Source: Selaginella tamariscina (taxonomy: Eukaryota > Streptophyta > Lycopodiopsida > Selaginellales > Selaginellaceae). From it: a DNA stretch of 64,000 bases. The position numbers and the translations under genes are program-made. Under the pieces are notes generated by a model. That model was not told the DNA's origin. It was given only the letters and a program-made list of their open reading frames with translations, and searched no databases. Of this stretch, positions 49,331-59,991 are shown piece by piece. The DNA lies in the NCBI GenBank assembly GCA_003024785.1, contig PUQB01000873.1, forward strand, positions 17,884-81,883. Direction: 5' to 3'. Positions within the stretch are counted from its first letter, which is position 1, and each line of letters starts with the position of its first letter.

Positions 49331-50995
49331 CACGCTAAGCCCTCGAGCGGCGGGATTAATCCTGCCGCTATATGGTTGGGCCATGGCAGCGGATAATCCC
49401 ACCGCCAAGGCCCTTCACGCAGGCTATGGGAGGCGGGATTAATCCCGCCGCTCTAGACAAACCGAAGAGCGGCGGGATTAATCCCGTCGCCCATGGCCTG
49501 CGTGAGGCCTCATCGGCGGGATTAATCCCGCCGCCCACCATGCCCTGCGCGGAATGCGCGGGATTTATCTCGCCGGCAATGGCCTATGTGAAGGCCCTAA
49601 TGGGCGGGATTAATCCCGGCGGATTCCGCGCAGGGCATTTACAGGGGATGGGCGGCGATTATCCCGCCGCTCATGAGGTTAACCGAAGAGCCTGCATGAA
49701 AGATCCTGCACGGAAGGCTAACCAAAGAGCCTGCATGACATGTCCTGCGCGTAAGGCGGCGGATTAATCCCGCCCCAGGGAATTCACGCAGACATGAACG
49801 GCGGGATTAATCCCGCCCCACGCTCATCCCTTTCGGAGGGCGGCGGGATTAATCCCGCCGCTCAGGCACTTCCGCAGGATATAAGCGGCGGGATTAATCC
49901 CACCCCACCCATCCCTGTTCAAAATGCCACAGCCAATATATATGTGTGAGCGCATGATTTATGAGAGGGCGCGAGATTAATCTCTCCGAACCTTCATTGC
50001 CCGGTGGCGGATTAATCCCGCCACCCTTTTTTTTTCCTCCATTGGTATGTTGAATCAATCCCGACTAACTCTGTCTGAGACGGAGAAGGTTTACAAAATA
50101 CCAATGGAGGGAACTGAGAAGGTGGTGGGATTAATTTCACCATCCCTTACATGGTGGGCGGATTAATCCCCGCCTTTTCGGAGCCCCTAAAGGGGTGTAA
50201 GAAATAAATCCTGCCCAATTCTCTTTGAGAACGAGAAAGGTGGCATCCAGCGGGATTAATCCCGCCGCCTACGGCCGAAGTGAAGGCTGGGCGGCGGGAT
50301 TAATCCCGCCGCCATTGGCCTGCCTGAAGGGCCTAGGCGGCGGATTAATCCCGCAAGATTTCGCACAGGGCATTGGCGTTCGGCGGGATTAATCCCGCCG
50401 ACTAAGGCCCGAGTGAAGGGCCTGGGAGGCGGGATTAATCCCGCCGGACGCCATCCCTGCGAATCGGGCGGGATTTATCCCGCCGCCATTGGCCTGCCTG
50501 AAGTGCCTAGGCGGCGGATTAATCCCGCCCGATTCCGCGCAGGGAATTGGCGTCCGGCGGGATTAATCCCGCCGCATAGGGACCGAGTGAAGGCCCTGGG
50601 CGGCGGGATTAATCCCGCCGAGTCTTCAATGCCTGTTGGAGGAATGAATCCCGCCACCCTTCCTTTTTTCTCCATTGGTGAGTCGGACCAATCCAAACGT
50701 TTCTGTCTGAGACGTAGAAGGTTTACAACATACCAATGGAGAGAATTGGGAAGGGTGGGAAATTCATTTAACCATCCCTTACATGGTGGGCGAGATTAAT
50801 CCCGCCTCCTTTCTGGAGTCACTGAAGGGGTGTGAGAAATAAATCCTGCCCAGTTCTCTCTGAGACCGAGAAGGGTGGCAAGATTAATTCCGCACTCCCG
50901 TTCAAGGCCTCCAGAAAGGTGGCGAGATTAATCCCGCCCACTCTTTCAGGAGGCATTGAAGGGGTGGCGAGATTAATCCCGCCGCACCTTCCATG
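49331..50995. repeat. Palindrome array 4 (largest)
   Basis: About 25 GATTAATC-centred units, mostly GGCGGGATTAATCCCGCC, with GC-rich spacers that recur in direct and inverted copies (for example GGCCTGCCTGAAG near 50,315 and 50,490). Lies upstream of the rightward ParB-like gene of element C. Confidence 0.9.
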
Positions 50996-51287
50996 TGAAT
51001 ATATATGTGTATTAGTATATATAAGTTGCATATCTCATTTTATTTACTTTTATCATCTTATCATAATATTTCGAGTAAAAGCTAGGAATCTATGTAAAAC
51101 TGTCCAGAGCTCACATTTGTGGTGGTTCTAAAACGAAATGTTATCTTTCTTTTGCACTAACACAAATGTGAGCTTCGGACAGTTAATTACGTCTACTTCT
51201 CTCTGTGTATTATTTTTGTATATTCGGGTTTATACAAGTGTGTGTGCGTTTTTATATGATTTGTATTATAGTGTATTATTTTGCAGA
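50996..51287. promoter_or_regulatory. Region between array 4 and the ParB-like gene
   Basis: Contains an inverted repeat, CTGTCCAGAGCTCACATTTGT near 51,100-51,120 against ACAAATGTGAGCTTCGGACAG near 51,161-51,182, able to form a hairpin of about 20 bp. It is conserved at 6,061-6,150 and 39,395-39,475. Probable 5' region of the gene. Confidence 0.45.
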
Positions 51288-52720
51288 AGGACGATTTGAT
51301 CAAACAAGGAGATCGAGTCATTAGTATGGAGTCGTCGTCAAATTCTGGGTAAGAATTAAAATAAAATCTGTTATACTCGGATACTTGAACTAATCATTTT
51401 TGTATTCAGATGTGGAATTGAGGTGACATTAAAGACAAGAGCAGGAGAAGAGATGGGCAGGGGGATTCTGGAATCAACTTGGCCATATTTTAAGATAAAT
51501 GGGAAGCGCATTGGAGCAACCATGGCTGCTGTCAAATTAACCTCTGTCACATCTCATGGACAAGCAAAACAATGGAAAGTAGATTCGCTAGTCAAGCACC
51601 CGAAAGCAGGCTGCGAACCCAGATTGGACGATCTCGACAGATATGCCTTGTTCCATCCAATGTCACGTTCTCGGATCCAGAGGTCGTCAGTTACAACATT
51701 AATTTCGGGTGGTTTTGTCGACTTGTGGATAATGACGTTCACGTGTTCACTAATGATGTTGACCTTGGAGTTCTTCTTCAACTCAACGAAAGCCCATCTA
51801 TGGAGGGGATCCATCTGGATGTCTACTTCGAAATCTTCAGACTCATCGAGTAGGTGTATTGTCAGGAGATATTGCTTCACAATACAGAAAATCAGCAAGT
51901 GGAGCAATCTTCCCTCTTCACATTGAAGAAGAACACAGCGACATCATAAGGAGATTGAGAGGGTGGCTCGGTCTCAGGTTCTCTACAGATCACGTTCAAT
52001 TTGCTTAGGAGCTTTGGGAGCTGGAAGAGTGCCGAGAACACTAGAACAGCTGCAGTCGGGGATCACACATGTTGATTCGGATCGCAAAAGAAAATCATCA
52101 ATCGTTTTGTCAGCTGCACCTGTGGCATCTCATGCTGCAATAAGTCACAAGGAAATGATGTTGGATGAAAGATTTATCCTTGTAGGGTTAAATATTGCAG
52201 CGTCAACCCAAACTTCAATTACAGGCCACTCAACCAGGAACGTGTAGCTGAGCTCATGGAGAAGATGAAGGACGACAATTCTTATACCGTTCCACATAAT
52301 GCTGTTTTGTGTCCATACTATGAAAGAAGGAAGGGCGCTGACAAAGTCTGGATCACAACACCAGAACAACTCATGAAGATTCAGACGGAGAATAAAAAAT
52401 CTATCAAGTACTACATCATTAGTGGCCAGCACACAATAACGGCAGCCCAACGACTTCTCGATGAACACAACAAAGGAACGATGGCAACAAAACTTTCCGA
52501 GCATACCCGTGAGAAGCTGACAAAAAGATCGGCGTTTTTAGCTAAGCCGAATCTCACAATCGAGCAGTACCATAAGTTATCGGCGGAATGGGACGCTGCC
52601 GACACCAACCACTACAACAGCAAAATATGGGAGAAGTTTAAACACACGCGAGCCGTGTGGGAATCTCTTCAGCGACCACAAAGAGCTACCGCAGGGAATA
52701 CACAATCTGCGGAATACCGG

Positions 52721-52781
52721 GTAAGCAAATTGTTTGGGCGGGATTTATCTCGCCGGTATATTAATCTGTCTTTTTCCTCAG
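52721..52781 (+). other. 61-nt intron carrying one array palindrome
   Basis: GTAAGC donor and CCTCAG acceptor. The 18-bp palindrome GGCGGGATTTATCTCGCC (52,737-52,754) fills about a third of the intron. The same intron with the palindrome is found in A1 and A2. Confidence 0.78.
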
Positions 52782-53625
52782 AGAGTTGAAGAAATTGCAG
52801 CAGTTGATTTTGCCCAGGTGGGCGGGAAGGAAACATCCTTTCTGATGATGTTGATTTCTTGCCCCGAAGATAGGATCTTTGCCAAATGGTTGGGGATTAT
52901 GGAATCCTTTTCAAAAGGAACACTGAAGAAGAAGCAGACAAGTGAAGGGGAGCCCTCAGAAAAGTCTGCAAAGAAACCCAGTAAGACGCCGAAGGCTAAG
53001 TCTGTTCAATCTACAAAGGATGTAGACAACGATTTCAAGCTCACATGGTTGAAGCCTTTAAATGGAACAACGATGGAGGAGATGGAAGTCTTGGCTGATT
53101 TGGTGATCGATGGCAAACTACAAATTAATAACAGCAGCCCAACCTCTCCTTTTCATCTCAAGGCAATGGAGTTGAAGACGGTCAGGCATTTCAAGGAGTG
53201 GTTGGGAATACACTGCCACAAACTGGGTTGGACCTCGACTTCAACATATGAAGAGGTCAGCAAATATTTGCATGTGACGAACGATGATATGCTTGTCGAA
53301 TGGGTGAACCAATCGGAAGATCTAGGCAAGAATCTATTGCACGCCAACGCCAAAAAGGAGAACATTGGGATGACGCCTTCTCTTATGGCAGTCCTTCAGC
53401 AGCGGAGAACCGAATTGAACCTTATAAAGGAGGATGCTACGAATCACGACAAGCCCTACAGATGTTTGTTGTTAGATTCGGAGACTTTATGGGGTAACAT
53501 CACTGCTTGTAGGAAACCGTTTCAATTGTTCGTGATGGATCGGCGGGTGTCAAAAAATCTTTCGACAGATAGGGCACTAGAGGATCTGGTGGAGAAACTT
53601 AGCCGTGCAAGCATATACATAGAAG

Positions 53626-53678
53626 GTATTTATTATTGAATTCATGCTTGCGCTCTTCACTGATACCTACTTTTTCAG
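53626..53678 (+). other. 53-nt intron in the methyltransferase-like part
   Basis: GTATTT donor, TTTTTCAG acceptor. Splicing links ...SIYIEG to IYFLILAHVTDTF in frame. Confidence 0.65.
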
Positions 53679-54693
53679 GTATTTATTTCTTGATTCTTGC
53701 TCATGTCACCGATACTTTTGCCTTCGCCTTCGCCAAGAAGAATAGACATCGTTGGACAGGATTTTATATGAACGATGCTAATCCCAAGTGCATTGATACC
53801 GTTGTTCACTTGGTTGTTAGGAATGCGCCAAACAATTTCAAGCTTCCAAATGACTGGCCAGGCATCTGTTTGCACTCCAACGGCCCTGAACCTCCATCCG
53901 ATACACCGATAGGTATGAGTGACGTATTCGGCAATGTACGTTATCCAAACATTACAAGTCAAGCGGCACGGAGCATCGTCAACTTGATTAGGGGTCCTCA
54001 CAGTGATGCGTGGGTTTTTGACTACTGCACTAGGGGGTCCGTCTTGAAGGAGTGTTACCTTCGGCATACATGTGTGTTTGCCGTTGAAAAGGATAAGACC
54101 ATGGTTGAGGACCTGAACAAGTGGATAGATGGGTCTCAACTGAGTACCCCAACGAATCCATAAAGGCGTATTTGAGAAAGTTCCCTCCAGATAAGTGCGA
54201 TAGCTCTGAAGGTGAATCTGGTTCAATCTCGGAGTCTGAGAACGAACTTCAATCAGATATTAGACCGGAAGTTATCTCGAGGAGTACAGAACATTCGCAC
54301 ACTCCAGGACCCATGGAAACATCAATAGAAGATGCAGAAGATCTTGAACCATCTCACAAGCGGCTTAGACCTTCTTCGCCTCACTCAGAAGGTAATAGCG
54401 AAGAAGAATTGTTAATGAATTGTTAGAGTGAGAATAGTTGTAAATGAGTGTAACATAAGGCATTTTTGTATATTTCTTTATATTTGTACAGAAAATAAAT
54501 TCTCAAGGATTAATGAAGCTTTTAGTTCAAACATGGGTCACACATTAACAAGGTAAATAATATACCTTGATAATTTTAAGGTCAGCTAATTATCATTTTG
54601 CAGATGTAATGAAATAATTGAGAACATGGATTTTCAGCATTGGCATGAGGTAAGAGAGGGGTTTGGCGACAATTTCTTGTGCCACATGTCAGA

Positions 54694-55664
54694 ATGACAG
54701 AGTTCATGCAGGAAATGGATAATAATGCAGCTCAAAACATCGTTACCATGGGGGCCACTTCAGTTTTTTCATCATCATTTTTATTGGCTTCAGTTCCGAA
54801 ATCAATTTCTTCAGCGCATGCAATATCTGAATCTTGTAAGGATGATGTACAATTAAATGATGAAGGGATAGGCAACGAGATAGTGGCAACGGATAAATGT
54901 GAAAGGGAGCAAACAAGTGATTTGCAAAGTATTCAAGAGGCAACGCTATCTCATGTTACTCATGGCCATATTGTGTTGTTGGATGTCAATGGTGTTCTGC
55001 TTCATCGACAAAGGCCCGAGGATAGGAAAAAAAATCAAACAAGGAGATTTCATTCCTTGTCATGGTAAATTTCGATATGATATTATTTTTCGTCCAGGGT
55101 TGGATCGTCTCTTTCAAAAGCTTAAGGAGATGGGTGCGCTTGTGGGGATTTGGTCATGCATGCAGATTCATAACTTAACACCGCTGTTGAATTTACTTAA
55201 GAAACATTGTAGTGTTGCAGAAGAGGTGATTCGTAAAGATTGGATTTTTGACCAGCGAATGTGTTATAAACCTCTCGAATTTCACAATATAGAAAGGAAA
55301 GCAAGCCATACTTCTTCAAGAATGAAAGAATAATTGGGACTCATGGGGAGATCAGTCGCTTAAGGATAATGAAGAATGCACATATCTTAGTAGTAGACGA
55401 CTCTCCTCAGAAGGCTATGCTCAACCAAAACATTGCTTGTATTCATCCAATCACTTTCGATCCATATTCTATGATATCATGGATGAGCTAGTGAACTACT
55501 TGGATACGTGCCTCAGAAAGAAGAATCTCGAAAATTTTTGTGAGCAGTATCCACCGTATCATACATTTCCTGAAGCTTTTCTTTCTCGTGATATTGAATT
55601 TTATAAAATGAAGGATAGCAACCGGGCGCTTTATAATATTATTCTTAAGGAACGTCATTTTTAG
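54694..55664 (+). pseudogene. FCP1/SCP-like HAD phosphatase, element C copy
   Basis: From ATG 54,694 (MTEFMQEMDNNAAQNI). A low-complexity Ser-rich N-terminus of about 85 residues precedes the FCP1 homology domain: LLDVNGVLLHR (nucleophile Asp at 54,982; the second Asp of DxDx(T/V) is replaced by Asn), FRPGLDRLFQKLKEMGALVGIWS, DQRMCYKPLEF, and VVDDSPQKAMLNQN (about 55,390-55,430). FCP1/SCP proteins dephosphorylate the RNA polymerase II tail and other targets; some plant family members have DLNG-type first motifs, so this could still be an FCP1-like fold without typical activity. It ends at TAG 55,664. The frame shifts in an A run at 55,026-55,034, near 55,295, and near 55,470. It follows the ParB-like gene by about 270 bp in the same direction. 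Confidence 0.78.
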
Positions 55665-56119
55665 ATGAGCCTTTATGCAGACCTTCTCTTATCACATCTT
55701 ATGTATTAACAAGGATGGCAACTCCCAATTGCATTCGTGAGAGTGTTAAGTGGTGGCAACAACATCAAGATATTGACCAAAATGATTTGATTAATCCGGA
55801 GAGTGATGATTTAGACAAAATGAGAATTTCTTGTATGATAGAAGAAAGTATTTATAAAAAATTAACATGTTGATAAGAAAATGATTTCATTTGTAATTAT
55901 GTTTGATAGTATTTCTTCATTATTGTAAACTATTTTTAGAATAATATGAATATTCTAAGATATTTTAGGAATATTCCTTACTAAGTAAGGTTATTGAAGG
56001 ATTAATTAATTAATTAATTAATATTTAAGGCTTAATTACATATTAATTAAATGATTAATTAATAATTAAAACTTAAGTATTAATTAGTAATTTATTTTAT
56101 ATTCTCATTTTCACGTATC
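55665..56119. other. Right subterminal region of element C
   Basis: Includes ATGGCAACTCCCAATTGCATTCG (a short conserved extension after the phosphatase stop, also at 1,530-1,560), then TTAATTAA-rich DNA. No further gene. Confidence 0.45.
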
Positions 56120-56145
56120 ATGCCCACTTTAGTTACAACGTGCAT
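56120..56145 (-). repeat. Element C right terminal inverted repeat
   Basis: Reverse complement begins ATGCACGTTGTAACTAAAG followed by TGGGCAT. Partner at 41,231-41,256. Confidence 0.82.
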
Positions 56146-56992
56146 ATGTGTGTCTATGAGAGTGTTAAATTTTCACGTGTAGCAATACATATATACACAC
56201 ATATAATATACACATAGACATACGTCATAATATTGTCACGTTAGTACATATTATGGATCATGCATGGTGTGTATGTATGAGAGAAGAGAGAGAATGTTAA
56301 AAAATTAATTTCATACACATTGCATACATTAGTACACATATATACATACACACGTGTATACACACAGACATACTATATATTACATGTGTAAATTCAATGT
56401 GTTACATACACACATATTGAGTACATAAATCATACAAGCGTTGAACATGATATTTTCGATAAAGAAGCAATATATCTCTCCAGTTTGGTTTAGGGTTTAA
56501 ACCCAATGCAAGTATTTTATTATTAAATTTTAATATTTTTAAAAAGTTTATTATTCGTATATAAATACACAAGAAAACACGCATAAAGAATTGTTGATAG
56601 TCAAGTAGATAAACATAAAATCACAAATCATTCTACTGATTTGTCAATTAATTTTAAAAACTTCATTTTTAAAAATGCAAATTATAATTTGCTCATATTT
56701 TAAAATTGTACGTATATATTTGAATTTTACCCAATTTTAATTTAAAATGACATAATGATATTAAAACACATTTGAAAGCAATCATAGCACATAATATATA
56801 TATTAGTATAAAATCTTTATACTAATATAAACTAAATCCATGCACATTTTTTTAATTATTTAATATAAATTTACTCTAAACACTAAACATATGTAAGTCC
56901 TAGTGTAGAGTGTGTGTAACTATAAATGTTTGGTTTGGGTTTTAAACTCTAAATCGTAAATACAAAGCTAGATGCTTTATTTATATCATGGA
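56146..56992. other. Continuation of copy 2 after the insertion, no gene
   Basis: Matches 8,081-8,904 collinearly, including the GTGTCTATGAGAGTG start and the AT-rich spacer. Confidence 0.6.
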
Positions 56993-58704
56993 GTCATGGA
57001 AAGGCTGAAAGACTAGGCACTTGCTCTGAGTTTGCATCTTCTCAAACTAGCTCATGAAGTCGACATCCGTTCCAACTTCTTCACCATCCTTTTGCAATCC
57101 CTTTAGGATATGAATGGCTTCCTTGCGCACAACCTTCTAATACAAGATGAACCACTTGATCCACTCTTTGTTCTGCATGCCTGGAAGCCCAAGTGTTTGT
57201 TGTTCTGCCTTGGATTCAAGATGATTGAGCTTGTTCAAGTATCTGAGCCGCAGCATGTTTGAAATCTTTGCCTTTGACATCGCGTACAGCTTCTCGATGC
57301 CCATCCAACGAGAGATGTTCGTCACCTTTTGGAATCACTCCCCCCAACTCTGGGTCTATGATAGAGAGGAACTTGTGCATACACGTGTCATGCTTCTTGT
57401 ACACTAGCTGCTTCAGATTCAGTTCAAGCTGTGGATTGCCTTTAGCACTAGTGACTACTCTGTCGAGATCATCGTCGATCTCGTTCTGCACATAGAATAA
57501 GTTAAAAACTTCTTTCCTATCAATCAAACCAAAGGTTACCTTGAAAAGAATCTTTGTGCAGATCAGGTTTGGAAGAGGATGCCAAGCCGCCTTTCCTATC
57601 GCACTCTCCTTCCACTTCCGCACCTCAAGACATCAACCTCCGTGAGTGACTTAAGGATTTTCTGAGGTCCTTCAATACTAGTGCAGACCACCTTTATAGC
57701 GAGGAGAATATGTGGTAGTTGTTTCCATAGATGTTGCTGAAGATCTGTTCATTGAAACTGTAAGTCTAGACTCTTAACGAAAAGAAAAGAAAATACTCAC
57801 ATATTTATCGATTGAAACATCAAAACCAGTTGAAGATTGTTGAGGTTCTCTGTGGAGATGAAAATTGATTGAACGCGAATAGCCCATCGTTGGTTGTCCT
57901 CTGCATCCTCTCGGTAGAGCTTCTGCAAAGCCTATAGCCTATGGTTCCCGTCCCATCAGCTGAACTTCTGGTTTGATAGCCTCGAAGCCCACTGTTTGTA
58001 CTCCGGCTGAGTAAGAGCTTGCTCGAAAGACCGGTGCTACTCGCATTGAATCGGGTCCTTCGACAACTCCGATAGCTCCTTAGCAGTGAGTGGATCTCCG
58101 ATGGACAGAATGAACAAGGCCGTGTTGCGTAGATAACCAGCCTTCTTCAACGATGACACCAGCCTGTCCAAGTCCCTTGGGTTCACTCGTCGAACCACCT
58201 CATTAAAATGCATTCTACAAATTGGCACATCAAGAGGATCACCAAGTCCCTTGATAGTAATTTTGTCGAGCAAGTTTGCTGAGCTCTCCAAATGTAGGCT
58301 GGCCGGTATGCTGTATAACTCCTTCGGCTCCTTATCGTTCTTCGCCTTCTTGCCTTTTGGATCAGCTTTCCCATGGCCTCTCTTTTTGCTGACTGCCTTC
58401 TCCAAGTCGTCCTCGCTAAAAGAAGAAAGAGCTTCAACTGCCTCTGTCATCTGCACTTGCTCTTTCAGGACTGCAACCTCAGCGGATGAAGGAGGCAACT
58501 GTGATGAGCTCTCCAGAAAATCTGTGATGGTGATGGAGGCTGCTCCTGCTCAACTGTACTACTTGAGGCTGAGTCACTGGAGGATCCTCCTTTGCTACAT
58601 TAGATGGTTCTCCTCTCTTTCCTCGCTTGTGCTTCGATATCCTCCTCTTCCCATGGCTCTTCATCAGGCACAGTCTCTTGTAGACGTTTTGAAGCTCTCA
58701 CCAT
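56993..58704 (-). pseudogene. B3 ParB-like gene, truncated before its methyltransferase half
   Basis: Reads leftwards from ATG 58,704. The best preserved stretch of the B-type ParB-like gene, 58,498-58,037, reads without interruption: SEDDLEKAVSKKRGHGKADP, SIPASLHLESSANLLDKITI, VPICRMHFNEVVRRVNPRD, LDRLVSSLKKAGYLRNTALF, ILSIGDPLTAKELSELSKDP. The downstream DGNHRLQAL-type box is near 57,945. A further conserved helical part (57,623-57,216) contains YVQNEIDDDLDRVVTSAKGN. Truncated at the same point as B1, at about 56,993. Frame is lost at several places. Confidence 0.7.
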
Positions 58705-58799
58705 TTTGCAAACTCTGGAAAGTAAACACACAAGTCAATTGATTCAGAGACAAAAGGAAAAACAAAAACCAAAGATTACTAACCTTGTGGCTACCGACT

Positions 58800-59560
58800 C
58801 GGGCTAGATGGTGCCGACCCTCTCAGTCGGCACAAAAAAGTAGATGAGTGAAACCTGCTGACTAAGACTGGTTGGTGCCAACCCTCTTAGACGGCACAGA
58901 TGAGATGATGTATGAAGTATGCCGACTGAGCCAGGATGGTGCCGTCCCTCTCAGACGGCACAAATGGGAAGACCCTTTAACTCTGGCATAAAAAAAAACA
59001 TTGTGATATGGATACTTAAGCCGCAAATCAAAAAATAAAGAAATTGAACAAACCTTGTGGCTGCCGACTGAGCAGGATGGTGCCATCTCTCTCAGACGGC
59101 ACAAATGGGAAGACCCTTTAACTCTAGCATTAAAAAAAAAACACATTGTGATATGAATACTTGAGCCACAAATCAAAAAATAAAGAAATTGAACAAACCT
59201 TGTGGTTACTGACTGAGCCAGGATGATGCCGTCTTTCTCAGACGGCACAAATGGGAAGACCCTTTAACTCTGGCATAAAAAAAAATACATTGTGATATGG
59301 ATACCTGAGCCGCAAATCAAAAAATAAAGAAATTGAACAAATCTTGTGGCTACTGATTGAGCTTGGATGGTGCCGTCTCTCTCACACGGCAAAAATGGGA
59401 AGACCCTTTAACTCTGGCATAAAAAAAAAAAACATATTGTGTTATGGATACTTGAGCTGCAAATCAAAAAATAAAGAAATTGAACAAACCTTGTGGCTGT
59501 CGACTGAGCAGGATGGTGCCGTCAATCTAAATCGGCACAGAAATCTTGACTGGTTTACTT
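58800..59560. repeat. Hairpin tandem array 3 (B3)
   Basis: Five to six units of about 130-140 bp with GTGCCGTC...GACGGCAC hairpins, one or two more units than in B1. Confidence 0.85.
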
Positions 59561-59991
59561 GGGCGCTACACGAATCGACTTGAAATGGATGGCGCCACTC
59601 CTCTTAGGCCCTTTGGAGGAGATTTCAGATATAAGATGAAATAGAAAAAACCCTAGCTGCAATGGAAACAATAAACCCTATCTACCAAAAACCCTAGCGC
59701 GTAAACCCTACGGAATAAATGTGACATTAAAATTTAGGGTTAATATTAAAATATGTGAATAATTGTTAAAGGTGAAGATATTTCAAATCATAAAAATAAT
59801 AATTAAATTACATCGGTGATACTAGAGAGGACAACATTAAGAACACTATGAGCTAGGCAACATAGAATTAATTATATACAAAAGTGTGTTCACATTTATT
59901 ATCAACGATTATAATTTTTTTTGGCGAACAAGAGTGTGTTTAATCTTTTGCTTTGCTTTCCTAAACCACCAAACTTTCTCCTTGCGTTGTC
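59561..59991. other. Spacer upstream of the B3 transposase
   Basis: As in B1 and B2. Only one complete CCCTAGC unit remains after a small deletion near 59,695. No gene. Confidence 0.4.

Larger units (their letters stand above)
51288..54426 (+). pseudogene. ParB-like / DNA methyltransferase-like fusion, element C copy
   Basis: The best copy for reading the architecture. Exons run from a TTGCAG acceptor at about 51,287. In order: IKQGDRV; an N-terminal domain with TWPYFKINGKRIGATM; RTLEQLQSGITHV; a ParB-like domain (about 52,190-52,470) with VNPNFNY, VAELMEKMKDDN and YYIISGQHTITAAQRLL; a basic linker (52,915-53,010); HFKEWLGIHCHKLGW; QLFVMDRRV at the place of a DPPY-type motif; and AWVFDYCTRGS / CVFAVEKD (about 54,010-54,090) matching the FxGSGT and following strand of amino-methyltransferases. 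The acidic Ser-rich tail ends at 54,426. Introns: 51,349-51,409, 52,721-52,781, 53,626-53,678. Single-base losses near 51,632, 51,832, 52,169 and 54,125 break the frame. Relatives in bacteria and phages pair ParB-like and methylase domains; function here is inferred. Confidence 0.74.
41231..56142. mobile_element. 14.9 kb DNA transposon-like insertion (element C)
   Basis: The 26-bp ends (41,231-41,256 and reverse complement of 56,120-56,145) agree at 24 of 26 positions and share TTGTAACTAAA(A/G)TGGGCAT. CATATGT occurs on both sides (41,224-41,230 and 56,143-56,149), consistent with a target-site duplication of about 7 bp, although its exact length is uncertain because the ends also start with similar bases. 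The intact target is in copy 1 at 8,074-8,080. Contents: a leftward candidate transposase, palindrome array, AT-rich DNA, telomere-like repeats, microsatellites, a second palindrome array, then rightward ParB-methyltransferase-like and FCP1-like genes. Confidence 0.85.

Noticed and set aside
49331-50995. CRISPR-like array of short palindromic repeats with spacers
   Set aside because: The setting is eukaryotic, no cas genes are present, spacer lengths vary, and spacers recur in direct and inverted copies.
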